From positions 1 through 5,268 of the forward strand of contig JAITJV010000014.1 of NCBI GenBank assembly GCA_031278755.1: DNA of 5,268 nt, given 5' to 3'. Source of the stretch: Treponema sp. (GTDB taxonomy: Bacteria; Spirochaetota; Spirochaetia; Treponematales; Breznakiellaceae). The notes below the pieces were generated by a model that worked only from the letters and a program-made list of their open reading frames with translations, did not search any database and was not told the DNA's origin. Each line of letters starts with the position of its first letter. Position 1 is the first letter of the stretch. This document shows, piece after piece, positions 4,600 to 5,268 of this stretch. A program made the translations under genes and the position numbers.

Positions 4600-4646
4600 G
4601 GGTTTAATACCCAAGATTACGCCCCAAGGGGCGGGGTATTAAACCC
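4600..4646. repeat. Composite inverted repeat with nested palindrome (C3/C4)
   Basis: GGGTTTAATACCC (4600-4612) and GGGTATTAAACCC (4634-4646) are perfect 13-bp inverted copies of the module tail. The 21 bases between them contain the palindrome CGCCCC-AA-GGGGCG (4620-4633). The right half (4620-4646) is identical to 255-281. The whole could extrude as a cruciform or fold as a 13-bp stem with an inner hairpin. It looks like two modules facing each other, one of which has kept only its tail. Confidence 0.8.
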
Positions 4647-4793
4647 GTCGCTAACAATAAAAACGCATGCGGGGCGGCGTGGAGCCGCCATGGTGCAATT
4701 CGCGAAGCTGTAAAAAATTTTGTGTAAACGGCTATACCACACCAGGGAGCGGCCGCCCCGGATACGGGAAACATGACCGGATGCGGCGGAATA

Positions 4794-5268
4794 TTAGACT
4801 GTCTGCAGCAGCTCCCGGGGCTTTGATCCCTGGGCCGGACCCACCACCCCCTTGTGTTCCATTTCTTCAACGAGGCGGGCGGCTCTGTTGTAGCCTATTT
4901 TGAGGCGCCGCTGTATATAACTGGCGCTGGCCCTGCCCTGCTGAAGAACTATCTCCAGGGCTTTTTCATAAAGCGGATCATCGCCGTCGGAAAAAAGCGA
5001 AGGGGCGGCATCTTCTTCATCATCATAGAAAATTTCATCGTCAATATAATCGGGCGCGCCCAGGGTTTTGACATACTCCACAACGGCTTCCACTTCTTCT
5101 TCGGAAACAAAGGCCCCCTGCATGCGGACGGGAAAAGGATCAACCGCGCCGGCATAGAGCATGTCTCCCTTTCCCAGAAGTTTTTCCGCTCCAACCATAT
5201 CGATAATGATGCGGCTGTCCATTTTGCTTGCGACCATAAAGGCGATGCGGCTTGGGATGTTCGCCTTG
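4794..5268 (-). CDS. ftsK: DNA translocase FtsK/SpoIIIE family, C-terminal part (5' end outside window)
   Basis: The frame is open from the window edge to TAA at 4796-4794 and gives about 157 residues of the C-terminus of a hexameric ATP-driven DNA pump that clears chromosomes from the division septum. The visible part begins KANIPSRIAFMVASKMDSRIIID, the conserved end of the RecA-like motor (usual form IAFQVSSKxDSR). GAEKLLGKGDMLY and the VRMQGAFVSEEEVEAVV segment follow. An acidic linker (DDEIFYDDEEDAA and SDGDD) leads to the gamma winged helix: DPLYEKALEIV, then SASYIQRRLKIGYNRAARLVEEME and GVVGPAQGSKPRE. In the family this domain reads KOPS-type polarity sequences. Walker A and the membrane segments lie beyond the window. 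The gene is convergent with the lipoprotein gene. No internal break was seen. Confidence 0.96.
   Translation of the reverse strand, partial: KANIPSRIAFMVASKMDSRIIIDMVGAEKLLGKGDMLYAGAVDPFPVRMQGAFVSEEEVEAVVEYVKTLGAPDYIDDEIFYDDEEDAAPSLFSDGDDPLYEKALEIVLQQGRASASYIQRRLKIGYNRAARLVEEMEHKGVVGPAQGSKPRELLQTV

Larger units (their letters stand above)
4500..4793. other. Convergent spacer built largely of repeat modules
   Basis: No gene is visible between the lipoprotein stop and the ftsK stop. The first half (4500-4646) is a tandem assembly of repeat modules C1, C2 and C3/C4. The second half holds a hairpin GGCGGC/GCCGCC (4673-4678 with 4684-4689) and the short palindromes CGCATGCG (4663-4670), TTCGCGAA and GCGGCCGC (4749-4756). 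An imperfect stem of CCGCC (4753-4757) with GGCGG (4785-4789) ends just before ftsK. None has a clear terminator T-run, so termination for both genes is unresolved. Confidence 0.6.

Noticed and set aside
4667..4903. 78-codon plus-strand frame across the spacer and ftsK 3' end
   Set aside because: It overlaps conserved ftsK sequence antisense and has low-complexity Pro/Gly content.

Overview
The window looks like spirochaete chromosome, most likely a Treponema-like organism of the termite-gut type. This is inferred from the single-chain, eukaryote-like glycyl-tRNA synthetase, a small two-repeat lipoprotein with a C-terminal 'WTKK'-style beta repeat, an FtsK translocase, and intergenic spacers full of short GC-rich palindromes. 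No rRNA, tRNA, CRISPR array or intact mobile element was found, so the genus is a moderate-confidence inference.

Layout. Positions 2-61 hold the last codons of an unidentified plus-strand gene. Positions 62-783 are a long spacer without a convincing gene. It is crowded with short stem-loops and with copies of a repeat module that recurs 4 kb away. Positions 784-1110 carry the C-terminal third of a LacI-family sugar regulator whose DNA-binding half is gone. A hairpin at 1120-1149 separates it from a convergent zinc-dependent sorbitol/threonine/butanediol-type dehydrogenase (1158-2162, minus strand). A divergent promoter region (2163-2349) follows, with a good sigma70-like promoter and a dyad for the dehydrogenase and a second promoter for glycyl-tRNA synthetase (2350-3723, plus). 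That gene ends in a strong intrinsic terminator. Next is a promoter flanked by two perfect or near-perfect dyads, driving a 199-residue lipoprotein with an internal duplication (3900-4499). A convergent spacer (4500-4793) holds the second cluster of repeat modules. The minus-strand 3' end of ftsK (4794 to the window edge) closes the window.

How the parts relate. The synthetase (translation) and FtsK (chromosome segregation) are housekeeping genes. The dehydrogenase and the LacI remnant may be the residue of a sugar or polyol catabolic locus whose regulator decayed. The lipoprotein is a single-gene unit with its own promoter. The most distinctive signal is the intergenic module family: a perfect palindrome of 6-bp arms around a central AA, followed by a GGGGTATTAAACCC-like tail. 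It occurs in exact or near-exact copies in both spacers and in both orientations, and one copy abuts a stop codon. No complete undescribed system with protein components could be demonstrated here.
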